A DNA stretch of 64,000 nt from Dermatophagoides farinae (Eukaryota > Arthropoda > Arachnida > Sarcoptiformes > Pyroglyphidae), in contig NC_134678.1 in NCBI RefSeq assembly GCF_024713945.1, positions 1,736,001 through 1,800,000 of the forward strand, given 5' to 3'. Below, in pieces: positions 1 through 13,468 of this stretch. The notes below the pieces were generated by a model. It made no database searches, was not told the DNA's origin, and was given only the letters and a program-made list of their open reading frames with translations. Made by a program: the position numbers and the translations under genes. The number at the start of each line of letters is the position of its first letter. Position 1 is the first letter of the stretch.

Positions 1-3000
1 AAGTTTTTCTGGTTCAAATTTTCATTCAAAAATTGTTGAGTGTATAGCGCGAACACACATCATACAAAGAAAGTTGATATAAACACTGTGGGATATAGAG
101 AAAATTCTACAAACACACATTGCATTTAAAAACCAGGATTCAGTATACTATGGAGACATATATGTATGGACATCAAACAGAATTCATAGAAAAAAGAGAG
201 AGAACGAGAGAGAGAGAGACAAATAAACAAATCCCAATACAGAAACAAAACAAAAAAAATTCGACAATTCAACAGTGAGCCATCTCTTTTTTTTCATTTT
301 GTTGCTGTTGATAAGTCAGAAAAAAACCAAAATCGATTCTTTCGGATATGAACCATCTGGTTATTGATCTGAACAATTTTTTTTTTGTTTGAAAAAATTT
401 TAGAGTAAAGTAAATGAAAATGTTTAGTTTTTTTCTGTGTGGGGATTCTATGAGGGAATAGAATTTTGAATGAAATATACGTGTGTTGGTTGGAAATATG
501 AATCTCAAATTACCAATTAATTTATATATCAAAATTTTGCAACGATTCATTGTTAGTTACATATATTAGCCTCTAGGGAAATAATCGTTAGGTTTTATTC
601 TATTCTGAGTATTAGGTTTTATTCTATTCTGGCTATTATGTGCAACACGAACAATATAGCACACTGTGCTAGCAGGGATTATCATCATTTTTTTTATTCA
701 CCATTTTTTCTCACTGTATATATCAACAAACAAACCAATGTCATGATTCGATGAACTTATGAATAATTTTTCAATTCAATTTTGGATGAGATAATTATTA
801 CTGTAAATGGACACAAAATGAAATAAAATACCAAACACAAGAGATGACCGGTATGAATGAATTCAATGATTTTTTTCGACAATGAAAAAAAAGAAAAAAA
901 ATCTTTTTATCGATATTCGTTGAAAAAAAATGATAAAACCTGACTCACGATCGATGATGGTGTCTAGGACCTTGATTTTCAGGTGAATGGGTGCCGTATA
1001 ATGAATGAAAAGAAAAAAAAACAAAACCAAAAAAAACGTTGTCCCCATTTTTTTTTCTGGACTAGCATCACCAATGTACTGTCCTAACACCAATTTTTTT
1101 TTTCACTGATTTGTTCCACTAATTATCCGATGAATGAAACATTTTTAAACATATTCACACTATTATCGCGATCATGACCAAACCATTGGATCGGTCAAAT
1201 TTATCTATATGAATGTATGTCATAATTAACTAACTAAAAAAAATGATGATGTGAAGTATGTAGTAATATGTTTGACCTAATCCATAATTAAACATCGATA
1301 TTGGAGTGTGAATAATCATCATCATCATCGTTTTTATTTATTTTCAAAAGCACCCTTCGTATCATTATCATCATGAACATTGAAAATTGCAATCATTTCA
1401 AGTTTTTATATAAGAGTCTTGACTTGAATATAATATAAAACTAACTAATGTAATAATAATCACATGGTGAACACAAAATTGTACAACAAATATAACGGTA
1501 AAAAAATTGAGTTATTCATGAGTTGGAAAACATTTTTTTTTATCGACTCATTTCAAACGATAGACCTGATCGTGATTTGATTGAATAACGGTATTGCCTT
1601 GAAGCATCATGTATTATTGAAATGGCAAAGAATTTACTTGAAACTTGACCAAACAACAAAATTTCAATCCGTTATCGTTTGCAATAACTGCATCTATTGA
1701 TTTCATCTTCCATTCGCGAAGGTATTTGATCACAGAAAAAAAAACAATAAAAAAAAGATTTAAAGAAAACGGAAATAATTAGCCATTGTTGTTCAGAAGT
1801 TTTTTTTCTCATGTTTTTCTTAAATTTAATGATGATAATAAAATCATTTGATTGAAAGAATGAATGACTGAATGAATGAACGATTCTTCATGACATTTTT
1901 TTTCTTCTCATGATTGAATGAGATGGATGTGTCAAGTATCCTAGTATATAAGTAAAATGGATCCCCTGTTGGTTCTGGGCCATTAAATCCAACAAGATCA
2001 TATAGCGTATTTTTATAATTATGAATTAATTCTTGATTGATGATGTAATAAAACCAAAATATATTACGGTGATTATCATTATGGTTCGATGGATATGAAC
2101 AAAAGATTCAATTATTGTTTATCAACCAGAGAAAAAAAAATATACATCGATTTCAATCATGATTTGTTGTTGAAATGCATATTTTTCGTTTTCGTTTTAA
2201 AACAAAATTTTTTTTTTTTTTGAACAAATTCATTTCAAGCAATTGTTTTTTGATTATTTGATTATTATCATTATATAAATATAATGGTCAACTTTAACAA
2301 CAACAACAACAACAACAGGTCAATGAAATAATGCGTGTGTGTGTGTGTGTGTTTCCAATGAAAAAAAAAATTCATACACAACAACAATCAAATCAAATCA
2401 AATCATATCAATCAATCAATCAAAAAAAAAAAAATAAAGGTATTGGTATATATCTCTCTTAAGGGGGTTGTCAATCAAATCATGTCATTTTCTACTATGG
2501 TTCCATCATGACAACCGGTCAAAATTTCGTGATTCACAAACTTAATTCAAACATAAATAATGATGATGATGATGATGATGATAATGTTTATATCTTTAAA
2601 AATCATTTCATTTTTTGTCTGTTTGTTTGTTTGAATTGATAAGAACGAATGAATGATTAAATAAGACAAACAAACAAACAAACAAATCATACAAACATAG
2701 ACATTGCTTTTTTCTCTCTATCTTTTTTTTGCCTTTAGTTTGTGATTTTTACATCAAATAAAAATGAATGAAATGAACAAGATTATGGATAAAGATAATT
2801 TTGTCAGGAAAAAAAAATAAAGAAAATCTTCAAATTCAAACCAAAAAAAAATGATGAAACTTTTATACACGGATATATCCAATATAAAATGTTTGCCATC
2901 ATCATCATTATTTTATTTTAGCGACTACTGGATTTTATGTTGTTTGTAGCAATTCTGTTGACAACAACAACCACAACAACAACAACAACAACTTGGAATG

Positions 3001-4000
3001 TTGTGATATGTGTGTGTGTGTGTGTCTGTGATGTACTTATAAGCAGAATTCTAATTGTAATTCTGCCAAAAATACACGTTGTTACGTAATAGTTTCATCA
3101 TCAAATCATACAGAGTGCACACACACCATAAAGAAAAAAAAACGACGAATCAAATAGTCACCCAACAAACATGAAATGAATGGAAAATAAATAGAAAATT
3201 TTTATTTCATTTCCCTGTTGAGAAAATCATTCGGTTTTCTCATTTATTCAATTCTTAACACTAAGATGTTGACGATGATGATGATGATGATGATATTTTC
3301 AACAACAACAAGAACTAAAAAAATTATGCGGAAATAACAATAATAATTATTATCATCCTCATCGTCATAGTCATCATCATTGGTTTTTTAGAGAATTTCT
3401 GAAAATAATCTTCTTTTTTTTCTCCATTAAGAATGAATTAAATGGAAAACAAAACGAACGAAAAAAAAATCAAATAAATGTCAGACTGAACAGCAGAAAA
3501 AAATATTGTTGACAAGGCATCCAAACAAGATGATGATGATGATGATGATGATGAAACAAGATTTTTTTTTGTTTTGAGAGAAAAAAAAACATCAGCTATA
3601 ATATGAATTGACAAAAAAAAAGAAAAAGAATCAGAATAATGAATTTTTTTTTTAATAATAAGCATTATGCATGATTCAATTATTCGGTATGTTTGTTTGT
3701 GCTGTATATGAAATCAAATTCATGCCATCATCATCATCATCATCATTCATAATTCGTTTGAAGATTGAAAAACGAAAATAACCATATTAGTGAGCAATGA
3801 GCAACCAAAATGCAATTTTATTCTTTTGAATTCTCTTGACTACAGAATCATAAATTCCTCTTTTTTTTACAACGCAAAAGTGAAATTGTCAACACACAAC
3901 AACTTGGTGGGTCAGTAACACACAACACACACACACACACACACGATCCACACCCAAATGAGAAAAATTTATCAATTTTATTATGGAACAATTTATGGCA
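1..4000. other. No recognisable gene; microsatellite-rich tract
   Basis: Holds a GA-rich run (191-220) inside a 42-codon frame at 150-278. There are (AAC)n at 2296-2317 and 2961-2992, (GT)n at 2333-2351 and 3008-3025, (GAT)n at 2560-2584 and 3530-3553, (ATC)n at 3726-3747 and (AC)n at 3926-3944. The rest is AT-rich sequence with many A or T runs. Open frames here are repeat-driven. Confidence 0.6.
588..630 (+). repeat. Two-copy direct repeat, 24-bp period
   Basis: TTAGGTTTTATTCTATTCT occurs at 588-606 and again at 612-630. A short local duplication, unlike the usual di- and trinucleotide runs. Confidence 0.8.
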
Positions 4001-4072
4001 TATATGGAAAAGGAACGACAAACTTATTTTGTCGCAGATCGAATCAATGTCTGGATTTTTTTTTATGTATGA

Positions 4073-4137
4073 GTGTGTGTGTGACGAATGAGTTAATGCA
4101 CTCATTTCTGCACACACACACACACACACACACACAT
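4073..4137. repeat. Nested hairpin of GT and CA repeats
   Basis: A GT run (4073-4083) faces a longer CA run (4111-4136). Between them AATGAG (4087-4092) pairs with CTCATT (4101-4106) around an 8-nt loop. The inner pairing is not microsatellite sequence. Confidence 0.6.
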
Positions 4138-5738
4138 AAAAACAGAAAAAAAAGGAAATAATACAGCATTGCAGTTGTATGTGGTAAGAATGACAAATGG
4201 CATAGTGATTAAATATCATGTGGTCATGTATCATTGATATATATAGATGGGATGTTGATAATAATGATAATAATAAAACCAGGAAATAGATCAGATCATC
4301 ATGGAAACAGAATTGATTTTTTTTTCTTTTCTTTTTTTTTGGTACTAACTTTGTGCCAAAAAGTTAGTGGAAAGAGTTCAAAATGTTTATATTTTGGTCT
4401 TGAACCATCATGTTGATCATGATAATGATGATGATGATGGTCACATTCTGTAACGAAAATGAGTTCTAGAAAGACATCATCATCATCATCATCATTTCTG
4501 AGAAAGAATGTTCAAGAAAAAAAGTTACAATTTATCTGAATATGACTGAGAGACAACAACAAGAATCACAAGTAGCCGTAGAAACTATATAACACTGAAA
4601 CGAAAAAAAAGGTTCATTCATCCTTCCGGAACATTTAACATTTGTTTCTTTCCGAGTTAGAAATGAGAGAAAAAAAAACAAGAAAATAAGGAAAAAAAAC
4701 GACAAATCTTGAAATGAATGATGAAAAATAATCAATTAACTGTAAACATGACTGTCAAAGTTAGTTTTTTAAGCAAGAAAGAAAAAGAGACAATGATAAT
4801 CAAATCAGAATCAAAAAAAAAAAAAAAATTATCATCATAGATGTATTGACCAATATCGTGATCAAAATTTTTCCCGTTCATCATATTTGAGGATGCGGAA
4901 ATGCTATAAACGACAGACATTGACAACAGAAATCAGACAAACAAACAAACAGAAAAAAAATCCAAAATTAATTCATCTTCATTAACATCTTGGTTGCCAT
5001 TTGAATCAGCACCAATGGTCATTGATTTATTATTCATCAATTTCCATTGGGTCAAAATTTCATTTTCATAATGATAATAATAATAATCGCAATGTAGGAA
5101 AGAAATTAGAAATTTGTATCAATTACAATTGTGGTAATTTAATTCAACACTTGAAAAATGATCAAAAATGATCAAAAAAAAAAAAAAAAAATGAAACGTT
5201 TGATTTGCCATAGATAGATGATAACATTGAATTGAAAGTAGTGTCATGTTGGGTTAATGGGGAAAAATTAAATTAATTTTATCAGCTGAAAATCTTCTTT
5301 CATACGAAAAATAAAAATTAATTGAAAAAGTGGATCCAAAAATAGATTTTTTTTTTGTACAGGAAAAAAAATGAAAATTTAAATTTTTCAATTTAGTCTT
5401 TTATTGAATTGTGATGTTTCTTGTTTTCAATTTTTTTTTATGTAGGAAAAAGAATGGATTGAACAATTAATCAAATTTGAATTGCAAAAAGGAGAAAAAT
5501 TGGAAAGAAAATTATGGGCAAAAAAAAAATTTTTTTGTTTTTTTTCTGTTGTTAACAAAAGCAAAATAGAATGGTCAATTCATGATATCACAATATACTG
5601 CTACTACTAGAACTACTACTATTATCTATTATGACGGAAATGTCTTGAAGAAAATATACTAAATAACAAAACAAAACAGTTCAATGTCCGTTTGACGTTG
5701 AAACGATCAATTGGCATGTATAAAAATGTATGGCGATG

Positions 5739-5781
<43 letters not shown>

Positions 5782-8000
5782 CAGATAATAATCGAATAAA
5801 ATGTTTTTCAGCCATCAAAAAAGGCAACAAACGTGGTTCAACAAATATAAATTTTTTTGTTTTTCAAAACTAACCAAAAAAAAAATTCTTGGTCATTTAA
5901 TTTGATTAAAATCATCAATCGATGAAAATTAAATTGTCTAATACAAAATGATCGTCGTTGGATTCAATTCAATATGGAATGGCTCCCGGAATCCAACAAA
6001 ATAAATTCAATGTTTAGCCATTCGCAATCCGGTCAAACAATATATATTGGCAATTATTATGGTTGTAATTTATTCCAAATGGATTAATAAGGTATCACTA
6101 CTACTACTACTAAGTGAATTTTTTTTTTGCATTTCGATTGTCGTTGTTTTTCATGATGTAGATAAAAGAAAAGAAAACAATTACATCACCATTTTTTTTA
6201 TGACATGCTGAGAATATAAATATATTACGATTTGAATAGATAAAATGTGTGTGTGTGTAATGAATGAATGAATGAATGAATAAAACAACAATTGGATAAT
6301 GTAAATTTTCGGCATTATTATGGATAATACAATTCAATACAAGAAGCAAAAAAAAAAAAAAAAAAAAAGATCGGATACAAATACAGATTGATAGAAGAAG
6401 AAGAAGAAGAAAAAAGTTTTTGTATGGCCCCCTGCATGCAATTATTATTAATCAGATTATATCTGCCTACCAACAACAACAACAACAACAAAAACACAAA
6501 CAAACACAAATGGACACAGACATTATTCATGTTTGTGTATATGTGAAACATGAATTATTCCACATTTTTGTTGTTGTTGTTGTTGTTTGTTGCTGATCAT
6601 CTGGTCATCACATCTATGGATGCCCATGAGATAATTTATTCATTTACAAGAAAAAGATACAAAAACAAAAAAAAAATTTTTAGCATTTGAAAAAAAAGCA
6701 ACGATTTGTATGTAATTTTATTAGAGTCATTTTTTTCATACATATATTTCGATCATTGAACCATTATTCATAATATTCGGAAATGATGATAATGCATAAT
6801 GGATGAAAATAAGCATAAAGAATTAAGATTTGAAATGAAAATGAATTGATTTTTAGCGTGAAAATGTTCACCGGAAAAAACCACGAATACTACAAGCTAA
6901 TGATCTGTTTTTTTTCCGGATAAAGCCAGAGAAGAAGAAAAAATAATTTCATGAAAACAAAAAATCAAAATTGAAATTGATCAGACATGATCATAGAAAC
7001 AGAGAGCAAAAAAAAAAAAAAAAAAAACAAAAACAAAATCAATCCATGTGTAGAGAACGGGTGAGATGATCATGATCATTATCCACAATCGACCGACCAA
7101 CAAAAACCGGCATGTTTTATATAGAAAATAATTATTCTTGAAACAGATGTACAACAACAACAAAAAAAATTGACTTATATAGATCACATCTGTATATGCC
7201 GCAGCAGTCGCAGCCGCCGCCGCCATCATCATCATTATCATATTTCAATTATCCAATACAATCAAAAAAAAGAAAGAAAACAAATTTCCGTTACACAATA
7301 ATCTTATTGAATGAATGAATGAATGGATCTAGTTATGAAACGTAATTAGTGCTAGTCTCATCATCATGATCCGGGATCAGATGAGTTTTGTTTTGTTTTT
7401 TTTTTTTTTTTTTTTGATGATTGAAATAAATGGATTGAATCAAGTCATAATGAGAAAGTGTGGTTTGTTGATAAACATCAGGTGAAAAAAAAACTACCAC
7501 CGATTCCATCAATTGCCAGTTGGTTGATTTATGATTTTTATTTTCTGTTTGATTTCAACAATTCAAGTGAATATAGATTTGAAATAATAATAATAGCCAA
7601 AAACTTTACAATTGATTGATTGGTCGATCGATTTGGTTGATAAAATACAATGAACAGTTAGATATAACGACCACCACATATTTTTTTTTTTTTTTTTTTG
7701 ATGATCAATTGACAATGCAATTTTTTCTTATATTGATATTTCAAATGATTAGATATATTTATTGGTTTGATTACTACTACTACTTTGTAGTAAAAGGATT
7801 GACGATCAATAGATAGATTAGACATTGAGCGTTAATGATAGTAATTTTTTTTCTCTTCTGTTATACTCATCGATCTAGTTTAAAAAAAAAAATTTGGTAG
7901 ATTTGGTTCATCTCAATCATCATCAAACAAATCGATCAATCATTCAGCTACCAACATTCCGAATATCAAAAAAAAATATTTTCTTCTTTCTTCCCAAATA
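4138..8000. other. No recognisable gene; microsatellite-rich tract
   Basis: Contains one of the longest dinucleotide arrays, (GT)n at 5740-5780. Also A21 at 6348-6368, (GAA)n at 6393-6411, (AAC)n at 6470-6491, (GTT)n at 6569-6587, and T runs at 7396-7415 and 7681-7699. A GC-rich patch of GCC/GCA triplets (about 7199-7224) reads as poly-Ala after a Met run on the minus strand. Confidence 0.6.
5740..5780. repeat. (GT)n microsatellite
   Basis: About 20 uninterrupted GT units, among the longest dinucleotide runs in the window and a likely polymorphic marker. Confidence 0.9.
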
Positions 8001-11000
8001 TAATAAAACCAAATTACGAATGAATGAATGAATTGAAAAAAAATATAGAATAAATGTATCATCAAACCGAAAATGATGGAAACAAAATTGAAGGTTAAAA
8101 TGATCAAAACGTCATAATCATCATCATCATTGTCCAAGTCAAATATCGATTGATTCGTTCATGTGTATGTTTGATTGAAGAAGAAGAAGAAGAAGAAGAC
8201 GAATCAAACACAACAAACAAACTGCTAATCCATCAATCTATATGAATGGAAAATAAAATTCATTGACATTTTGGGATGAATTTACAGCTACCAAATACTA
8301 ATCTTTTGTTGTTGTCAAGTGCAATTCTAGAAAATGGAATCCATTTTTGTCAGTGAAAAAAAAGTAGGTGGCTTAATATATGGATTTTATTATTATTAAT
8401 ATGAAAAAATACAGTAATTGAAGCAAGCCCAGTCGTAATCTAGAAAATGACAAGTTTTTTTTAAATTTCGATAAAAAAATAATTGATTTTTTCACCCAAT
8501 GTTATGATTAAAAAAAAAATCATATTTCGATTACCGTGATTGAATTCAACAGCCAATGAATGTGTATTGATAATAATTTGTAATTTATTAAGATTGATCG
8601 TGAAAAGAAATAGACTGATAAATAGATTATGAAGACGATAACTTTCACTGGCGGGCAATTTCATATCACCAGTGTGTGTGTATGTGTTTCGTTAATCATT
8701 TCAACAAATTTTTTTTTAATGATTTCATTTACTATTTATTGTCATTTTCATTTTATTATCGTGATGATAATCATGATTATAGTGAAAATAACATGAAAAA
8801 AAAATCATTTAGTCATAGCAATGACAACAACAACAACGACAACGACAAGCAACAGGTATAATGATTTCAAATTAACAATATAATGAAAAAAAGGGACAGA
8901 GGTGTGTGCAACAGCAACAAACAAAAAAAATCTATTTTTAAGATCAAAAACTAAATTAGAAATTTTTTTTCTAGTAATTTTTTTTTTGACAGGAAAAATT
9001 TATGACAATCATTTGTGTACAACAACAACAGCAGCTACAGCAACAATCGATGATGATCATTGAATAAAAAAAAATTTTTTTTTTTTTGGATTTAATGATG
9101 ATACTGACTAATATGAATGAATAGAAAAAAAAACTACAAGATTGGATGATTATTCAATACATGGATGTGTATTGATCACATCAGCATATTGTCATCATTA
9201 TCATCATCATCATCATCATCATCATTCAGGTGAATATTAGAGCAAATTGTTATGATGATGATGATGATCACTGACAATTTGGGTAAAGATAGAGTTTTTT
9301 TTTTGTTCATCATTATTGAAGATTATATTAACATACAGAGTAGTTTTCAGTGTGTGTGTGTATGTAATAATAATATCGATATATATTTTTGGCCATCATC
9401 ATCGTCATCATCATCATCATGATCGTTCGATTGAAAATTGATGTAGTAGCCATAAAATTTATACGTATATATAACCGATAATAATGATTATTTTTTTTAA
9501 TATATATTGAAAATGGTCATCGAAGAAAATGAAATGTTATTTTGGCCTATATTTAGAATTTATATTTGATGTATTTTGGGGCAAAAAAAAAACCATCATC
9601 AATGATGATGGCATACATTGGTGATGTTGTTAGTGGTTGATTGGTTCGGTTCGGTTTGGTTTTAGTTTAATTTTCGTTTTTTTTTCCACCCGTAGGCACC
9701 AATAATAGGCATCAATATATATATATAAACAACAACAACAAAAGGTAATAATAATAATAATTTCCTAATTAGATCTCAATCAATTGAAAAGAAATCAATT
9801 GATTTTGGATTTTTTTTTTTTTGTTAAAGAATGAAAACAGTGATTGAATGATTGATTGATTCAATGTGGACACACAATGATGATCCAAACACAAATATCC
9901 CATATCAGTAGAAAACAACAACAACAACAGAAAAAAAATTGGATGAAATTGATCCAGGAGAAAATGAAAATGAAGCCAAAAAAAATGAATTTTACAATTT
10001 GGATTTTTTTTCCAAATAAATTATTATTTGCAATTATATTTTCTCGTTTGTGATCATCATCATCATCGTCATCATAAAATAATAATAATAATCCGTACAC
10101 ATTCTCAACACATGACAAGATCAATTTGATATGAAAAAGACAGTGAGAGAGACAGAAAAATTATTATGAACTATCTAAATTATTAAACGGGTTCATCATC
10201 ATCATCATCATCATTATTATATCACCATACAAATTGGTTATGAAAAATTCACTATTTTTAGATATTTCAAATATTGAGATCACCATCACCACCACCACCA
10301 CCACCATCACCGTTATTATTAAATGTGGAGTGGGGAAAAAAACGAAAACAAACAAACAAAAAAACAAAAAAAAACAAACAAACACGAATTTCATCAAATT
10401 TTTTTTTCAATTTTGATGATCAAATTGAAAATGATTTTAATTCAATTCTTCATCATCGAATGATGAATAATGATCAGTTCGAAAGTAAGCAAGCAAAGAC
10501 TTGTTACAATGATAATGGTGTTGTTATTTTTTTTTCGTCGGAAATATCGTTCTGATTTTTTTGTTACATTCAATTTCACTGTTATTTATACGAATGAGTT
10601 TGTTGTTAAATTTGGCTAAACTTTTTTTTCTGATCAACAACAACAACAAAAAAAGATTTTGGCCGATAAGCAGAAGAAGAAAAAAAAATTACAACACAAT
10701 TTTCGAAAAAAAAACAAAATAATAATAATAACAGGAGTCACAAAACAGTGACAACAATCCTGACCTAAATTCTTCAATAACCAAGAAAAAAAAGGATGGA
10801 TCATCCCTTTTTCGCGTCAACCATCAACGATCAACAATCATCATCATCATCATCATGTTCGACATCTAAACATAACCATTTGTTGTTGTTGTTGTTGCTG
10901 TTGTTAAAATCTTTGATCAAATCGAAATAAGTTATTCAACAAACATTTCATTCAAACACCAACATTAACCAACAACAACAACAACAACAAGTCGAATAAA

Positions 11001-12000
11001 AAAAAAATTCGGTTCTGATCTTTTGATTTGATTTTCATTTTCAATCCTTGTTGTTGTTGTTGTTGTCTTTAGGATTGTATTTTATATATAACACAATCGG
11101 ATTGTGTTATATAATACTTTCGACTTTCATCAACCAAAAAAAAAAGACCAGAGAAAACAACAACAACAACAACAGCGAAAAAAAATCAAATAACCAAAGA
11201 ACTGTCATCCAAATGAAACGAAAACGAAAGAAAAAAAAATCAAGACACACATCATCATCATCATCATCAAATCACGAATATACAACTAGCGAAAAAAAAA
11301 AAAATAAAAAAAAATCGACGAAGAACTTGTCATTTATTTTTCTTTTTTATTTTTTTATTTAATACAAATACCAAGCAAGCAGGTCATTGACTTTCAACCA
11401 ACCAACAGAAAAAAATAGCCATAATGGTCAATGTATTGGAACAAATTTTTTGGTATTCTCTTCCTTGATCAAAAAGTATCATTGGATGGGTGGATTGATC
11501 AAATATTGATCAACCCAACAATATAAAACAAATTAATCCCTATTTGGATCAATGATGATATCGAACTGGTGTTGGTAACAGCAGCAGCAGCAGCATTATG
11601 TTGGATCTACATTCAATTGAATTATTGGCAAAGTTTGTCAACATAGATAATAGTATCAAAAAAAAGAAAAAAGAAAAACACTTTCAATTAATTGTATTAT
11701 GATTTTTTTTGTTGTTCACATGTATTGATCGATAAAGAAAGAAATCAAGATCATTTACCAACAACAACAACAACAAGATTGATACAAAAAAAGGAAAATT
11801 GATTTTTTTTTTCGTTTTAGGAACAATGTTACTACAAAATAATAACAATCTGCCGTGATATGAATGAATCTCAATATGTGGTGGTCGATGGTGGTGTTGG
11901 TGTTGGTGGCAAGCAATGCGAAAATTCATTAATCATTAATTTCAAGTTTCTTCAAGTTGACATGAAAAACATTGTCGTATAATGGTGGTGGTGGTAACAC
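8001..12000. other. No recognisable gene; microsatellite-rich tract
   Basis: Contains (GAA)n at 8177-8199, (ATC)n at 9199-9225, a CAC/CCA-rich run at 10280-10311, (ATC)n at 10837-10856, (GTT)n at 10881-10904, (AAC)n at 10971-10990, (AGC)n at 11579-11595 and the 29-bp palindrome at 11085. A frame open to 11362 (poly-Asn, Lys/Arg-rich, poly-Ser) lacks an ATG at its start and is largely built from repeats. A minus-strand ATG frame at 8664-8461 is also possible but unsupported. Confidence 0.6.
11085..11113. repeat. 29-bp near-perfect palindrome
   Basis: TATATAACACAATC (11085-11098), one G, then its exact reverse complement (11100-11113). The arms are not simple repeat. Confidence 0.9.
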
Positions 12001-12159
12001 ATTGTGTTTTTAGTTAGTAAAAATCAGTGAGATGAAATCATTCTGGATGGATCATCATCGACACAAAAAAAAAATTTTTGTAAATGAAAAATCTGATGAT
12101 CAAGAAAAATAAAAGCAAAAGGGACAAAATATATCAAGGGAAATCATCGCCAATCGACG

Positions 12160-12246
12160 ATGCGTGTCAAACTTATTCTTCAATTCTATTGGGTTTGTGA
12201 ATTATTGATACTACTCATAATTACATATCAAACAACTGAAGCTTGA
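12160..12246 (+). CDS. Candidate 28-codon micro-ORF with signal-peptide character
   Basis: ATG at 12160 opens MRVKLILQFYWV, continues through a strongly hydrophobic ILLIITYQ core and ends in TTEA before TGA. Positive start, hydrophobic core and small-residue end match a signal peptide. No donor splice site lies before the stop, so it is either a micropeptide, a broken first exon or chance. Nothing else supports it. Confidence 0.15.
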   Translation: MRVKLILQFYWVCELLILLIITYQTTEA

Positions 12247-12434
12247 TGATGATTTTAGGTTGAAATGTTTGAATTGTTGACCAAAAAAAAAAACATTGGT
12301 CTAAATAATGAATCGGTCAATCCAGTAAAGTTGAATTCATAGATTCACAGCAAAAAAAAAAAATGCCATCCACACAACGTAACTCGATGATTATTATTGG
12401 CCTTCAGGGGAAATAAAGCAAAAAAAAAAAATAA

Positions 12435-12790
12435 CACGTGAGCATTTTACATTTCTGGTGCTTGCACGTGCAGTCTAGCGTTCTACATTTTTTTTTGTTT
12501 TTGTTTTGTTTTGTTTTGCTAACAGATTCACATTATATGATTTTTTTTGTAACATTTACATTCATTGTACCCTACAAACCCAACACTCACACACGGATCG
12601 GGGGTCAATGACTATGGAAACAAAAAAAAAATTCGATTATGTGTTACATTTAAAATCCACAAAAAAAGGTAACAACCGATGAGAAACAAAACACGATCCT
12701 ATCCCATCATCAATGGTCGGTCCTACCCAACATAAATAACCGTAATGATAAAATCCGATCTACGGATAAGTCCATGAAAATATGCACGTG
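12435..12790. promoter_or_regulatory. Cluster of three canonical E-boxes
   Basis: CACGTG at 12435-12440, 12465-12470 and 12785-12790. Single copies that I noticed elsewhere are at 25351, 56452 and 63201. CACGTG binds bHLH factors such as Myc/Max and CLOCK/CYCLE. Function here is not shown. Confidence 0.3.
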
Positions 12791-13413
12791 CTTATTCAAT
12801 GTCAAACACACACACACCTCCCATGCTCTTGTTCACAAGATAAAAAAAAAAGTTTTTTCAATAGCAAAAAAAAATCCACCATGTCATTATTATTGTCATT
12901 TAAATGAGCATATATTTCCATATTCATCAATTATCATCATGACATTATATATTATGATCATCGTCATTGGCAAATATTAATGACCAAAAAACAAAAAACT
13001 TGGTAATGAATAAAAGCTAATGATGACAAGACAATACAAAGAATGAATTTAGAGACAATAAAAAAAAAATCATGAAAACCACCAGAAAACAAAAACAAAT
13101 CATTTTATCATCATCATTCATTTCTATTCAACAATTACATCAAAAAAATTTCTTTACAACATTGTAACAAATAAACAGCAGCAGCAGCAGCGGCAGCAGC
13201 AATGTAAAAATTACAAGTGAAAGATGACACACACACATGCAGACATATCAAGATTAAGATTAATTTGAATTCCGTACCATGATATATATCTGTGTGTGTG
13301 TGTGAGTGAGTGTTCACTGAAATCGTCCATAGAAATAATTCATTCACAAACTCTAGATCTACAGATAGTAATGTTAATTAATCAAAAGGTGCTAGGTAGT
13401 AGCGATGTTCAAA

Positions 13414-13468
13414 TGTGTGTGTGTGTGTGTGTAAGCCGACATTTTATTCACACACACACACACACACA
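13414..13468. repeat. GT/CA inverted-repeat hairpin, 19-bp stem
   Basis: TG run at 13414-13432, a 16-nt non-repeat loop, then CA run at 13449-13468. Able to form a long stem on either strand. Confidence 0.75.

Noticed and set aside
3848-4234. Long minus-strand frame through CA repeats
   Set aside because: Much of the peptide is Cys-Val or His-Thr from the dinucleotide arrays. A repeat artefact.
6981-7241. Minus-strand Met run followed by poly-Ala, like the start of a transcription factor
   Set aside because: The unusual part is a GAT array adjoining a GCC/GCA array. The rest is hydrophobic read-through ending in an A run, with no conserved domain.
11048-11362. 104-codon frame with poly-Asn, basic and poly-Ser tracts
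   Set aside because: It starts at a TTG within a (TTG)n repeat, and its character comes mainly from (AAC)n, A runs and (ATC)n. No splice support beyond a loose CTTTAG.
13135-13347. Minus-strand frame with eight alanines
   Set aside because: Poly-Ala is the (CAG)n array read in one frame; the flanks are CA repeat and AT-rich sequence.
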